In this document: positions 36,868 to 56,100 of the stretch, piece by piece | Numbering within the stretch: the stretch's first letter is position 1 | How the letters are laid out: every line of letters starts with the position of its first letter | Assembly (NCBI RefSeq): GCF_018320785.1 | Contig: NC_054884.1 | Span: forward strand, 16,989,667 to 17,053,666 | Direction: 5' to 3' | DNA from: Cheilinus undulatus | Lineage: Eukaryota > Chordata > Actinopteri > Labriformes > Labridae | Length of the DNA stretch: 64,000 nt | Notes under the pieces: model-generated | Database searches by the model: none | Told to the model about the DNA's origin: nothing | The model's input: the letters and a program-made list of their open reading frames with translations, nothing else | Translations under genes and position numbers: made by a program

Positions 36868-38660
36868 CTGTCCATTTTCTCCCGCTTATCCGGGGTCAGG
36901 TCATGGTGGCAGCAGGCTAAGCAGGTCAACCCAGATATCTTTTTCCCCAGCAACATTTTCCAGCTCCTCCAGGGGGATTCCAAGGTGTTCCCAGGGGAGA
37001 TGAAATATCTAGCGGGTTCTGGGTCTACCCTGGGGTCTCCTTCCAGCTGGACGTGCCTGGAAGATCTCCACTAGGAGGTGACCAGGAGGCCTTCTAATCA
37101 GATGCCCAAATGCAAAGGAGCAGTGGCTCCACTTTGAGATCCCTTCAGATGCCCAGGCTCCTCACCCTATCTCTATGGCTGAGCCTAGCCACCATCTGGA
37201 GAAATCTCATTTCAATCACTTGAACCACAGAAGAGCTTTTTGACAACCTCAGCAACCTTGGACAGGGATATCGGAGTCTCCCCCTGGATTATCAAACTCT
37301 GCCTCGGAGGAGGAGGACATGTTAGACGGGTTCATGAGTTCCTCAAAGTGTTCTATCCACCTACCAACAATATCCCCAGCCCAGGTCAGCAGTTCTTCAC
37401 TCCTGCTGGTAACAGCCTGAGCCAAGCCCTGCGTCCCCATCCCCATTGCCAGAACAACCTTGGGGCCAACCGAAAGTCCTTCTCCTTAGCCTCCCAAAGT
37501 CCTCCCACACCCAGGTTTTCACTTCCTTAACTGCTAAACCTATAGCCCTCCTGATAACTGTCAGCTGCTTCCAGAGATCCCTTGGCCAACCAGGCCCAAA
37601 GGCCTCCATCTACAGCTTGATGGCTTCCTTCATTGCTGGTGTCCACTAGTGGGTCCTGGTTGGGGTTGCCCCCCCAACAGGCACCAATGGTCTTCTGGCC
37701 ACAACTTCTAGCGACTGCTTCCACACTGGAGGCTTTGAACATTGACCACTCGGCTTCCAAGTCCCCAACCTCCCCCTGGATGCACAGGTTCTTCTGGAGG
37801 TGGGAGTAGAAGACCTCTTGGATAGGGGTCTCTACCAGTCATTCCCAGTTCACCCTCACTACATGTGTAGGTTTGACAGCTTCCCCAGGCATCAGATCCA
37901 ACTCCCCACCAGGTGGTGATCAGTTGACAGCTCCGCTCCTCTCTTTAACTGAGTTTCCAGAGTTTCCACCATGTTCGAACATGGTGTTCGTTATGGCAGT
38001 CCATGACTAGTACAGATTGGTCAGGCTGTTCCTCCTAGCCCCCCCCCCCAGGTGTCTGCATCATTGCCCATATAAGCTTGAAGTCACCCAGTATGACAAT
38101 GTCTCCAGGTGGCACCCCTTCCAGGACACCACCTCAAACAAGGCTATAATCCGACCTGCTATTCGGCGCATATACATCGATAACAGTCAGAGCCTTCCTC
38201 CCTGCACCCTGAAGCCGCAGAGAAGCAACCCCCCGTCCAAAAACTCCAACACAGAGACTGCCAGCTGGGAGCACCCTGTGCAACTCCATAGTAGAAGAGC
38301 GTCCAGCCCTTCCCCAGGGGTCTGGTTCCAGAACCAGAGCTGTACGTGGAGGTGAGCCAACTATATTTAGCCAGTAACGCTCCACCTCCCACACCAGCTC
38401 TGGCTCCCTCCCTGCCTGAGAGGTGATGTTTCATGTCCCCAGAGCCAGTCTCTGACACTGAGAGTCAGAACGCCGGCGTCCCCACCTTTGCTGGCTGCCC
38501 AGCCTGCAGAGCACCCTGCCCCTATCAGTCCTGCGGGTGGTGGGCCCACAGGGTGGCAGCTCCATGTATTTCATTCTGCCTGGGCCCAACCGAGCCTTGT
38601 GAGACAAGCCCAGCCACCAGACACTCGCCATCCAGCACCCCCCCAAATTGAAGGGCTATG
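36868..38660 (-). mobile_element. Non-LTR retrotransposon (LINE), degraded copy 2
   Basis: Same family and orientation as copy 1. The 3' end encodes PWRSWKMLLGKKISGL and HDLTPDKREKMDRW. Upstream on the minus strand are VEAVARSCGQKTIGACWGGN (connector region) and LTVIDVYAPNSRSDYSL, an endonuclease-domain block. Most of the reverse transcriptase between them is deleted near 37220. Non-functional. Confidence 0.75.
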
Positions 38661-40614
38661 TGACAATATTATGATTTGATCCACTGCAGATACAGATGGA
38701 ACATTCTGGGGCAGTCAACAGTTCAAGGAAGAGCAGAATGACACAAGGAAGGACAATAACAAATTACAGAACTTTACTTTACTTCACAAGTATGTTGTGG
38801 CTACTTTTGGTAGAGTGCGTTTAGTGGTCAGACAACTGGAAAGGCTCCGTACAACCCGTTTTACAACAATAACCATTGTTTTTAGGTTTGGTGGTACCAA
38901 AAATGTACTGAAGTTATGATAAACACCAGTCCAGTGCCATTTTTAGAACAGGCCTCCATAAACAGAGGGCATAGTGGTCGCAGGTTTCAGTTCTGGTCCT
39001 TGCATTATTTTCTGCATGTCTCCCCTCACTATCTCCCTGAGTTTCCTGTTTCTAAAAGTCGATCAAATAAGTGAGTGAGAGAGCATGAGGCAGTCAACTA
39101 GAAAGCGTTTGCTGGTAATGACAAACAAAGCGGTGATACAAAGAAATGAGATGTTATTTCTGATTGATTCTTCGCAGTTACACTTAAAAGAGAATAAAAA
39201 CACATAAACACACCAGCGCAAACGTGCAGGAAGCTGCTGGCTTTGTTTGATTGCTGCTAAAGATTAACTCTTTCCTGCTAGCTGCACTCTCACACACAGC
39301 TGCACTGACTATTATTTAATTCACCAGTCAGCAAAAACATTTTAATACACATCTTAGCTTCATCAATATGCACACATTTATGATAGCGACTATTGCAGAC
39401 AGCTTGAGAGCAGAGGCCACATCTGATTATGGTGGGTGTTCAATGACACTCTAATGTGCTGTTTGGAAATTAAACACAACAAAATTCATGATATTTGGGT
39501 GCACAGGAGGCCATTTTTCGTTGTTTTAATAACAAAAGAGGTATCAATATTGTTTGATATTTACAAGCAATAACGTAGCTCATTGACAATCTTGTCTATT
39601 TGAATATTCTAGAATTAAGCTCTTTAATACAGACCAAAAAAAAATGCAGAAATCTCCAAAAATAAAAAGTAGAAGTTGGAAAAGAGTTGGAAATCTTATC
39701 CAGGAAATGATACATACAGTACTCTGGTGTGGAACATTTGTGATGACGCAAATTAAGTTTATATAAAATTTCTGTTCCAGTTACATTTAAGCAACTTGAA
39801 TGTTCTAGTGAACCCTACCTTTGTGCCTCACTGTTGCTTTTAGAGTGTACTGACGAGAAGACTAGAGGACAGAGGAAGGCGAGCTTGGTGAAATACATTA
39901 ATGCACACTGTAGTGCTCTCTGAAAAGAGATGTAGATGAATCCTGTCAGATCTAACCGTTTAAGGACATAACACACTGATAAGAGCTCTTATGGATGAGT
40001 TTCTTTAATGGTGCACTTCTGCATGGTGTGCATTCACCAAATTCACATCTTCTACATTTACAGCCGAACGATCTGATTCTAGAAAACCATCTTTCCTCTT
40101 TCTCTCTGTGTTAGCGGCTTTCATGCCACAGGCAATGAGAGAAAAGTGGGTCACGGGCAGATGGAGCAAACACTTGTAAGATTATACTGGCTATGATTTC
40201 TTTTTCTGTGTGTTTTAGCGAGCAGAGTTTCTTTACTTTGGGCGAGGAAGAGTCTGAGGAAAAGAAGAGACAGGAGAGGAGGGCAGAATGAGAGCAGTTA
40301 TTGATTCATGAAACACAAACTCAGAGAGAGTGAAAGCCCTGAAATATAAAATGATCTACATTTCCATGCAGGAACTTTCCAAAACTTTCAATAAATTTTC
40401 AGCAAAACTAGAAATAATACATTCAAAAAACAGACTCACATCTTTCTGTTGAACTCAGACAACAGTGATTCTCATATTAAGAGCCCTACAGCGGGCTGAA
40501 TGATCACAGACACTCTCACTAAAATATGGACACTGACCTGCTTGGAGGCCTCATCCATATATCTTTCTAGTAAAACTGGTGCAATGCTGGACTCTGGTGG
40601 CAAGTTCATGTAAG
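38661..40614. other. Non-coding, no gene recognised
   Basis: Mostly unique AT-rich sequence; nothing recognisable beyond short simple tracts. Confidence 0.35.
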
Positions 40615-40960
40615 TGAAGTTCCAGAAAAGTTGGGACAGATGGGTGCAAAATGTGATGGAAAACAGGGAACAGGAATTTGCAAATCATTTAAACCAAATT
40701 TCAGTTGCATACAGCAAAAGCCATATTCTAAATATTAAAACCAAAGACTTTTTTTTTCAAACAGAGACAAATTCTGAATTTAATATCTGAAATATTTTCA
40801 GAAAAGTTGGGAAAGGAGCAAGAAAATGCTTGGAAAATTCTAAAATGCTAAAATACACCTCAAGAGGTAAGTAGACTGATGGATAACAGTCGTTAGTGCC
40901 CTGATTGGGCATAAAAGAAGCACTTCTGAGAGGCTTAGTTATACATAATGATGGTGCAAT
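40615..40960. mobile_element. Decayed Tc1-like fragment
   Basis: AGAAAAGTTGGGACAGATGG and AATTTGCAAATCATTTAAAC, then CAGAAAAGTTGGGAAAGGAG, are the outer segments of the Tc1 family seen at 10058-10938, here strongly diverged and truncated. Confidence 0.5.
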
Positions 40961-41426
40961 GCTCTCCACTCTACTAAAGGTCTTTGTGCTGCAACAACCA
41001 ATAAACTATAAACATGAAGAAAACAACTAAATCTATAAAGAAAACATGGAAATAGGAACATTTCTCTTATAATCTTTGATCACTGGTATAATTGGCTGTA
41101 AATATTTCTGCATAGTTTTCCAGTGGTTCATTTCAGTTTTTGGTCTATAAAGAAATCTGTAACGCATTAACATGACAAAATAACTCCATCCTGTGCTATC
41201 CAGTTTGATTAATATCTGAAAGCACCAAACGCAGTTCTCAGTACCCTTAAATCATGTCAGAATATACAGTTTGTTTATTCATCAGCTGTGACATTCAGGA
41301 TTCATTTATAAGACTTGACTGGACCTAAAGAAGGAAATAAGAAGGCTTTTCAAGTCTGGCATATCTGAAGGCCTCGTTAAGACTGAGAGGTGCACGCAGG
41401 TTTTGTAGGATTATGGAATATGCTAT

Positions 41427-41868
41427 TAGGGCTGACAGCCTCAAGTTGATTGGTTGATTAATTGGTTGATGACCTCATGTTCGACCAAAATACAATTGGT
41501 CGAACAATCGCACGTGCTACTTTAATTGGAAGAATCCATTTTTTGCAGGGGTGAGAAGGGAGACGTCATGTGTTTTATTTTTTCAGTTGTCTGGGGTTAC
41601 AAAATATAATTTACAAAAAAAAAAAAAAAAAAAACTATGAATATATCTATTCAAATACAATTTACTTCATTCACTTCATTTTGGCTTCATTTTGAATTTT
41701 AATTACCAGCTAGATGCACTGACTACACTGTCAGTGATAAGTTTGATGTAGAAATAACATGAAGGTTTTGTTTTTTGTTTTTTTTTTGGTCCATCCCACG
41801 ACCAATCAATTAATTGATGATCTGGTGCGATTTTAGTTGTAGTTTTTCTTTGGTTGACTACAGCCCTA
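41427..41868. mobile_element. hAT-type MITE with 8-bp target duplication
   Basis: The ends are TAGGGCTGACAGCC and GACTACAGCCCTA, inverted. The flanking octamers are TATGCTAT (41419-41426) and CATGCTAT (41869-41876), a 7/8 match. The interior is AT-rich with a poly(A) run near 41608-41632. 442 bp, non-coding. Confidence 0.85.
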
Positions 41869-41876
41869 CATGCTAT

Positions 41877-43093
41877 GACATGATATGATGACAAAGACTA
41901 ACGATGATGATGATAGTGAGCACCTTTGTCAGGACCCTTGTTCCAAGGCAAAGTTCTGGGATCTGCATCTATTAACTCTAACAGAGTGGAGTGGATTTGA
42001 AAGGAGTGTTTGTACCCACTTATTGAAATTAGGCCCAAAATTGAACCGTTTGAGACCTTGAAACACAATCATATGCTTTATATGAAGTGACTAAAGCATG
42101 GCTTTCTCTCCTTTAGATTTAACTTCATAGTCAGTACTCTGTGTAGGTAGTCCCCATAATCTCTGTTACAAACCCAGTTTGATCCAGGTGAATATGATTG
42201 AGGATTTGGTTTACCCATTTTGATAATATGGATGTATGTGAAGATTACTGTTCAACAATGAGTCCAGTCTTTAGGTCATTGCACAGAATCACTAGTGTTA
42301 CTTCTCTCCAGGATGGGGTCATCACTACAGATTCTGATGAATCATGAAACGTTTTCAGAAGGAATGGTGTTATTATTTATTTTTCTCTTCATAAAACCCA
42401 GCGTATCCGTCTGATCCAGGACTTATTTTACAACCCTTTTAAATGGTTTCTAACATTATGTTTCTATACCTAAACCTGTCCTATATTCTCAATAGGTCCT
42501 CTTGGTTTTAATATTTTTATTCTCTTTTCTTCTCTTTCCTGTGTTTAATGGTCTGTATAAACAGACTGGCATCAGTCAGCCATTCTCCATGAATACTTTG
42601 CAGGCAAGTCAGAAACACTGTTAAGGGTCTTCTTCTGCCAGACAGCAGAGCAGCAGGAATGCAGCAACTAATGGGCATCCTAATACCTGAACTAAACATC
42701 CACCAAGAACAGCTTCCTTATAAATCACTGACTCTCATCAGTCACGTGAGACTGCAGGCAAGGACTACTTTTTTGGATACCATTCACAGTTTTTTGGAGG
42801 CGCTGAGAGTATTAGTTCATGAATGACAATGAAATAAACCTGACATTAAAAACCATCACATCTGAATCCATGCAACCAAATGTGGTTTGTACCATTTTTT
42901 TCCAAGAGATACTCTTTTCTCAAATCATGAAAGATGCAGAATTGTATTTTTGAAGCTTTATTTTCATAGAAAAATAATTTTGTTAAGCTTTCTATAAGAG
43001 TGGATGACAATGCCCTGACATTTTATACTGTGAAAATACAGAAGTACATTTTAAACACTTTAAATGCCAATTATTGATTTTTTATTGTAAACA
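41877..43093. other. Non-coding, no gene recognised
   Basis: AT-rich intergenic sequence downstream of the poly(A) polymerase-like gene. Nothing recognised. Confidence 0.35.
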
Positions 43094-43335
43094 CAATACA
43101 CTGCACGGTGGTCTAGGGGTTAGCACTGTTGCCTAACAGCAACAAGGGTCCTGGTCAGGGCCTTTCTGTGCGGAGTTTGCAACTTCTCCCCGTGCATACA
43201 TGGCTTCTTTCCAGCTTCCTCCTAACACAAGCTTGTTAGGTTAACTGGTGATGCTGGGAGTATATTTGTTCCTGTGATTGACTGACCAGGGTGCACCCTG
43301 CCTCTCACCCGGGTCACAGGGGGCTGCCTGGACAT
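43094..43335 (+). mobile_element. tRNA-derived SINE-like fragment
   Basis: GCACGGTGGTCTAGGGGTTA resembles a Pol III A-box region, followed by GCACTGTTGCCTAACAGCAA. Then come TTCTGTGCGGAGTTTGCAAC and CCCTGCCTCTCACCCG. The order and wording match a widespread teleost SINE/tRNA-like repeat. The B-box segment is deleted between GGTCCTGG and GGCCTTTC. Confidence 0.6.
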
Positions 43336-43522
43336 ATACAGGGAAGGTGATGTTGTTGGTCTCCATTTAGGACAGAGCTTGACTGAATAACCGTCTGAAA
43401 GGAAGAGGAATATGGATGTGAGACTTCCAAGTTTATTGATTGGCATGTTAGTGTGAAGCACACTTGATATTATCCTCATCATCAATGGCCTAGAAACAAT
43501 TACGGTGCGATATTGAGTGATG

Positions 43523-43528
43523 TTTATT
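43523..43528 (-). terminator. Possible poly(A) signal of the poly(A) polymerase-like gene
   Basis: AATAAA on the minus strand, about 545 bp past the stop at 44072. No closer canonical hexamer was found. Weak support. Confidence 0.25.
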
Positions 43529-43863
43529 TACACTGTCTTTAATCAAGGTTAATCACAGATGATTTTAAAACCCTCACTCTGTGACTACATCACACAGGTC
43601 AAATGAAAACCAAAACTATCTTCTGGTTTCAGCACTTCCAGAAAAAATAATCAAACAACACATGGAAATTCACAGATGAGTGACAAAATTATGAATCAGT
43701 AGCTTTCCACTATTATCTTGAGTGCAAAAATACTTGTTTCCTTTCTGTGATAAATCAGTGGTAGAAGATAACAGAGTAAAGATGCTGCCTTAACTCTACT
43801 CTATACCAGGGGATTTGCCCTCATGCTTCTCTGAGAGTTAAAGGTCAGCTCTGAGGCATCACT

Positions 43864-43875
43864 GCCCTCTGGTGG
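43864..43875 (-). promoter_or_regulatory. CTCF-like motif, reverse
   Basis: GCCCTCTGGTGG, the inverse of CCACCAGAGGGC, a common variant of the CTCF core. About 200 bp past the stop codon of the poly(A) polymerase-like gene. Motif match only. Confidence 0.35.
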
Positions 43876-44071
43876 CTGAAAAATTTCACACTCAAGCAGT
43901 TCTATTAACACTGAATCTCACCATGAATACTGTTCATCAGGATTTCAGCCATAAAGAACAAATTAAAAAAGAGGAGTGTGAGGGAAGTATGTATAAATTT
44001 TGTATTGGTGATGCTGGGCTGTACCTGACAAGTTTGAATTTGCGTTTGACGGTTCTGGAGGCTGCAGGACA

Positions 44072-50737
<6,666 letters not shown>

Positions 50738-53141
50738 TATAGTCGAAGTTCAGGAAAAGTTTGCTAAATGCACCAACTCAGAAATGTCTTATTTGCTGCT
50801 CTCTCTGTGTGTCTGAACGCAAAGAGAGCTATGTTTGGAATTGTTCTGGTTTAAGAACGTGTTAGAATGTTCGGATCCTTTCTAATGGCGTTACAGTCCA
50901 TTGTAGAACAAGACGAAAGATCCGAAGTTCGAGAACTACAATTAAATATCGCGATATCTGTGGGATTTGATGCTAGGCTTTACAGTTATATTGATGTCTT
51001 ATTGAATCATACAACCTTGTGTTCTATGAAAAGGGCCAAGCTCAGCGCAGTGTTTCTGCCTGTCTTATAGCTCTTATAACTTTACTGTCTTGGGTAGAAA
51101 TAGCAAATCGTTTCCATCAAAAGAAACTCACCATCACCTGTTACCCATGCACAGACAGGCCCCTTGTGGAAGGGTACACTCTACGCTCCAAGAAATTCCT
51201 CCTCCTTTATAAAGACATTGAAAGACAGAAGAGGAAGCTCAGTATTTTCAAAGTGCAAAATGGAAACCTCTGTAGTAAACTGGCATTTTAACACAACTCT
51301 GGTTCAGTTATTTTTGACCACTTGTTACCACTTGTTTTCTTTGACACATTTCTTTCATTTTTCTTGCTGAACTGCATAACAGAAAACAGTGATAGCGTGT
51401 TATGATTATCAGAGCTGTCAAAAGTCAATGTGTTTGTCCAGTCAGATAGTAGCAGTAGTAAAATATTGGCATCATTACCATAAGAATCAGGCATGCAGAG
51501 GCTACAAGCAGCCTATAACCATGCACCGAGGTTGTTACTTAGGAGGACAAGATGGTGCAGCAGGGACCCTGTCATAGGTGAGAGAGGCGTGATCTACGCT
51601 TAAGGGGGCGCCAACGTGAGCCATGAACATTTTGAATTTATTTATGTGATCCAACCTTTATTTAACCAGGTAGTTATTTGAGATTAAGATTTCAAGACTG
51701 CGTGAAACGGCGTTCAAAATAAAACAGATAGAGCAGCTAAGTGTCAACATTATGTAGAATACAAGCACTGGTACTCCACTTGTGAAAACTGATGGTTTAA
51801 TAGATACAGATGCACCTAAATGTCTTTGTTTCACGTTGGAGAACTCAAGACATCCGTCCGTCTATATATCTGCCTATCTGTACAATACAATAACTTCCTT
51901 AATATATTTGCCCTTTGTAGTTTTCTCAAATAATCTTCACTGACTTTCTCTTTTAATATTTCACTGTGCATCATATGAAAAATGTTTATTACTACGGGCA
52001 AAAAAATATTCCTATGCCAATATCAGTATGTAAACTTTATTAACTTTGTCTCAGGTGATGATGAAGGGATGGGGTGTTCACAACTGGAATCTAGCCTCGA
52101 GCTGATGTTTGTACTGCAGGAGTTAAAACGCTACTCTACATGCTGTATTAAGAAATAGTGCGTAAGGATTTATGTATGGCCCGTTGGCATCGGATATGTT
52201 AGTCAGTAGACGGTACGGTTAGATAGTCTACGTCACCATTATGGAGATGTTGGTACAGAGCCTTTTTTAAGAGGGAAACTATTTTTGTAGTTTTTCAAAA
52301 TACCGAATAAAGATTATGATTTAATGTCCCCTTGTGAAAATGTATTAAGCTGTCCTTTAAGGCTATGTGTTTTGCTGTTTTCTTTATATCTGGACCTTGA
52401 TTGTAACTTCATAAGTGATCGGGACTAGTCAGGTAATTTTAGACGCACTAGTTTAGTAAAATACACCCTGTCACAAATAATAGAATTCCCAGTGTTAAAT
52501 TAAATAGGAGAATATTAATACTTTAAATACAGTGTGAAGTATTCTGAAGCAATTATACCATGTAATCATAAAACAACAAGTAAGGCCGTTTATGATTGAG
52601 TCTTTTGATGCTAAATCCATTTATTTTCTAAGTCTGTGTATAATTTACACTCTTTTATTTTTTCAATCAAGTATTATTTTAGCCTTTTAAATCTCCAACA
52701 AACTTAAGAAGTATATTTGAAACGTAATTTCACCAACCAAAGTTGAATAAGTGCTTAAGGCTGACAAAAAGCACTGTCAAGTAACTGTACCACAGCATAG
52801 GTGATTTCTTTAAACGTTTTCTATTTCGTCCAAGCCCACGTGTCCCGACATTTAATCCAATAAAACAAGTACAGGTGTCAGTCTGCAGACTTTGCTGACA
52901 GCTGCTGCGTCTCTCTGCCTTCTGTTTTCTTGATTGAAGGAAGAACGATAATCTTCAGCTTTACCTACGGGTAGAACTAGGGCATACCAAACGCGTTTTT
53001 AGTAATTCGTCCCTCATCGGTCACCGTCTTGTTGATATAAACATTGGTGGTCCACGAATTGCAGGTTTTAACAGTAGTTGTGGCGTCGAAACGATAAATG
53101 TTGGGGTTTATGGGACTCTGAATATGCCTCAGACGTAGGAA
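50738..53141. other. Intergenic space between divergent poly(A) polymerase-like gene and eme2
   Basis: The two start codons are 2.4 kb apart and face away from each other, so both promoters should lie here. I found no clear TATA or CpG island by eye. A frame at 51019-51291 resembles nothing known. Confidence 0.4.
51640..51745 (+). repeat. Fragment of a fish retroelement (TTTATTTAACCAGGTAG)
   Basis: TTTATTTAACCAGGTAGTTA followed by TTGAGATTAAGATTTC is a recognisable core of an abundant fish repeat. Short and isolated. Confidence 0.45.
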
Positions 53142-56100
53142 ATGTCTGTTCTGCGCAGAGCTAAAACATGGGAAATATCTGAATCTGAGGATAGCGACGC
53201 CGAGACAAAATGCGATTTAAACCGCCATGACAGCAGTCAGACAGCACCAGTCAGCAGTACTGCTCCAGAAGAATCTCAAAGTTTAGACCACAAGTGCAAA
53301 GCTCTTAAACAACCTACAATCAAAGCTGAAAAGTCAGGTGAAACTTCTTCCTTATCTCCTCCACGACGAAGTGGACGCGGAGGCACACCGAGTCCTGCAA
53401 GAAAACGCCGCACTCAGGAGGAGATAGAGGCGGACAGAGAGAGAGCCAGGGAGCGGAGGGAGGAGAGGGAGAGGCAGAGAGCAGCCAGAGTCCGGGAGAA
53501 AGAGGAGAGGAGGCAGGAACAGCAGAGGAGGAGAGAGGCGGCAGAGAACCTAAAGAGTTTACGGCCGGAGAACTGCCTGAAGAGTCTGACAGTCCTCATA
53601 GATTCAGGTACACGGGTTCAACGTGCTGCTTTCGAGTGCTGTCGGAAAGTATCATTTCATCACCTCAGGAGGACCAGCGTCCGAAGTCATGGATAACTAA
53701 GGCCTTTTTAGGGTTGCACGTTGTTGGATTTATGATATTTACTCATTATGTGTGGCCCATACTGATACGGATATTTGAATGTAGTGTAGATTTAAAAACA
53801 CACAAAAGTTTGTGGTAAAGACTTGTGTTCATATTGTCCACCTGAAAACCATTTTGACTATTTCCCATTCAGCTCTCTACCAGCAGGTTGGTTGCCACAA
53901 CTTATTTAAAACCTTGGTTGTACTTGGATGGAGGTTTGGCATCAAGAACCAGGAGCTCCCATGCAGCATCACCTGGACCAGAGACTTGCCCCAGGTACCA
54001 GAAAACGTGTTTATTTCTCTTCTACACCTTGTAGCTTTGAACAAGTGCACATCTTTTAATGCATTTTATTAAACCTATATGTTTTTTTCAGCAAGGGGAC
54101 GATGGAAATGGCTTGGTGGAAGAGGAGCAAGTGGTTCTGGTGCTGAATCTGTCTGAATTCATGGACATAGTGATCTCTGTGAAAAATGTAAGCAACCTCT
54201 GAAGTATACATTCATGACCTTCAATGCATGGCTCTAATCTAGTTGTATTCTTTCTATATTCTTTTTCTGCTGCTGCAGATGCTGGACAGTGAAGGGGAGG
54301 ATACAAGGACGAGGTCTGTCCTCAGTCCTCTTTTGGAGTGTCTCAACCGTGATGCTAAGAAGGTGTTCACTCTCATAGTAATAGACTTCCAGTCGGACAA
54401 CAGGTCAGTGTTTGGCTTAAGCAGGTTACTTTATAATTTTTTTAACATTATTCTCCTTTTGCAGTGACACGTATTTTCATTCAACAGGGCAGAAGCTCAT
54501 CGTGTGCATTTATTGGATGAGACACTCCAAGCCAAACTGGGACTGGAGACTGTAGATATGGAGGAGGTCAGTTAACATTGAAACTGGTTGATCTTTTGTG
54601 TTCTCTGTCTAAATTTTTAGTACCAGACAATTTTTTGCAGGTTGAAAGTCAACCCATGGACACATTTGTTTTGATATTGTACATGACTGACACTTTATAA
54701 CACTTTAGCTAGGCTGAAACCATTGACCATTCATACGTATGGACAATGCATCTCCAACTCCTCCCACTGTACAAAAATGAAGCCCAAATAATTATGTGGT
54801 AGAAGCTGTAGAGATTCTGCTGCAGAGCTGATATAACACCCCTACTGCTAGCTAAAACACATTTAACCCACCAGTAAAACATTAAAGAACCCTTACTGTA
54901 CATCTTTATATTCCATGGCAGAACAGGTCAGTGCCTGTAAAAAGTGTTCATCCCCGTAGATTTTACCCTTTCATTGATTTTAGAAATTAATCGTGGTCAT
55001 TATTGTTTAGTATTTTTGAAGAAAAAGTGACACTTATTCCACTTTAACCCTTTACCTACTGTGCTGGCACTGTTTTATATGTCCGGAGTATTATTACCGT
55101 AACTCTGTCAAAGTTTGTCCGATCAGAAAAATTCCAACGGTGTTGGAAAGCTGAGAACTGTGGGCATGCTCACATGTATGGTTCATTACGGTACTTGCAA
55201 CCATATGACGTGGGCATTCATAGCAAAACACCATAGCAAAACACCAGAAGTGGCATTTGTGTGTGTCTGTCATGTGCAATAACAATATCTTACTTGAGAA
55301 TGTTGAGAATGCATTTTTCCACCTTTATTTGCACTAATTTAAAATATAGTTATCTTTTGCACTGTTTTTTGCACACCCAGAGTCCTAGACTCAAAAAATG
55401 ACTGGTGATTGTTCTAAACATGCATAGGTTCACATTTCAAATGTCAAATCAAAACTTCATGATCAATAACAAAATTTCTTCTCATAAAAGCCATGAAAAA
55501 CAAATCTGTTTTGTGTTTTTCTTCTTTTAAACTGCTGACAATTCCATATAATGTGTAATAATCATTAAACAAATGCTGAAAAGTCAAGTTCAAGTACTCC
55601 TGGGAAAAGGGACCCAAGCTCACAGACTTAGGGCATTTCCTGACTATTTTACAGCCATAATAACAAAATACGTCCAAATCGCCATTTTTAGACTCAGTAG
55701 GTAAAGGGTTAAAGCATCAAATACCCAGTTTGGAAAAGAATTAACACTTGGACATAAGTCAGCATGACAAGGAAAAACCTTGAATGTTTGAGAATTTATA
55801 GTTTGGCTGATGTCCCTTATGTTAGCATGGTGGAAGCAGAGCTTTTGACCTATGCTGCTGCCTCTCTTCAGGGAGCTGTTGTGCCATCCATGTCTCCATT
55901 CAGTCTATGGCTAAAACTAATAAGGTCTAGAAGATAAGGATCTTTCACAAGTTATATTTCCATGTTTCCCCAGGTTCTCGTCTACTTACAGCTCTGCAAA
56001 AATATCTCAGTGTTGTTCCTGGGAGGCTGGCGGGGCGTCACTGATCACGTGTGTGCTGTCACCAAAGCCTTATCAAAACGCCCTTTCAAGTACGCAGCCA

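Noticed and set aside
38134..38679. Several overlapping Gly/Pro/Cys-rich frames on both strands
   Set aside because: All lie inside the degraded LINE copy 2 and reflect its GC-rich endonuclease region, not separate genes.
51019..51291. 90-codon plus-strand frame in the intergenic space upstream of eme2
   Set aside because: No homology recognised, no splice or promoter evidence, and no sign of codon bias.
53607..53696. Extension of the first eme2 frame to a stop at 53696
   Set aside because: The donor at 53608 joins in phase to the exon at 53873, and the family sequence continues there; the read-through residues match nothing.
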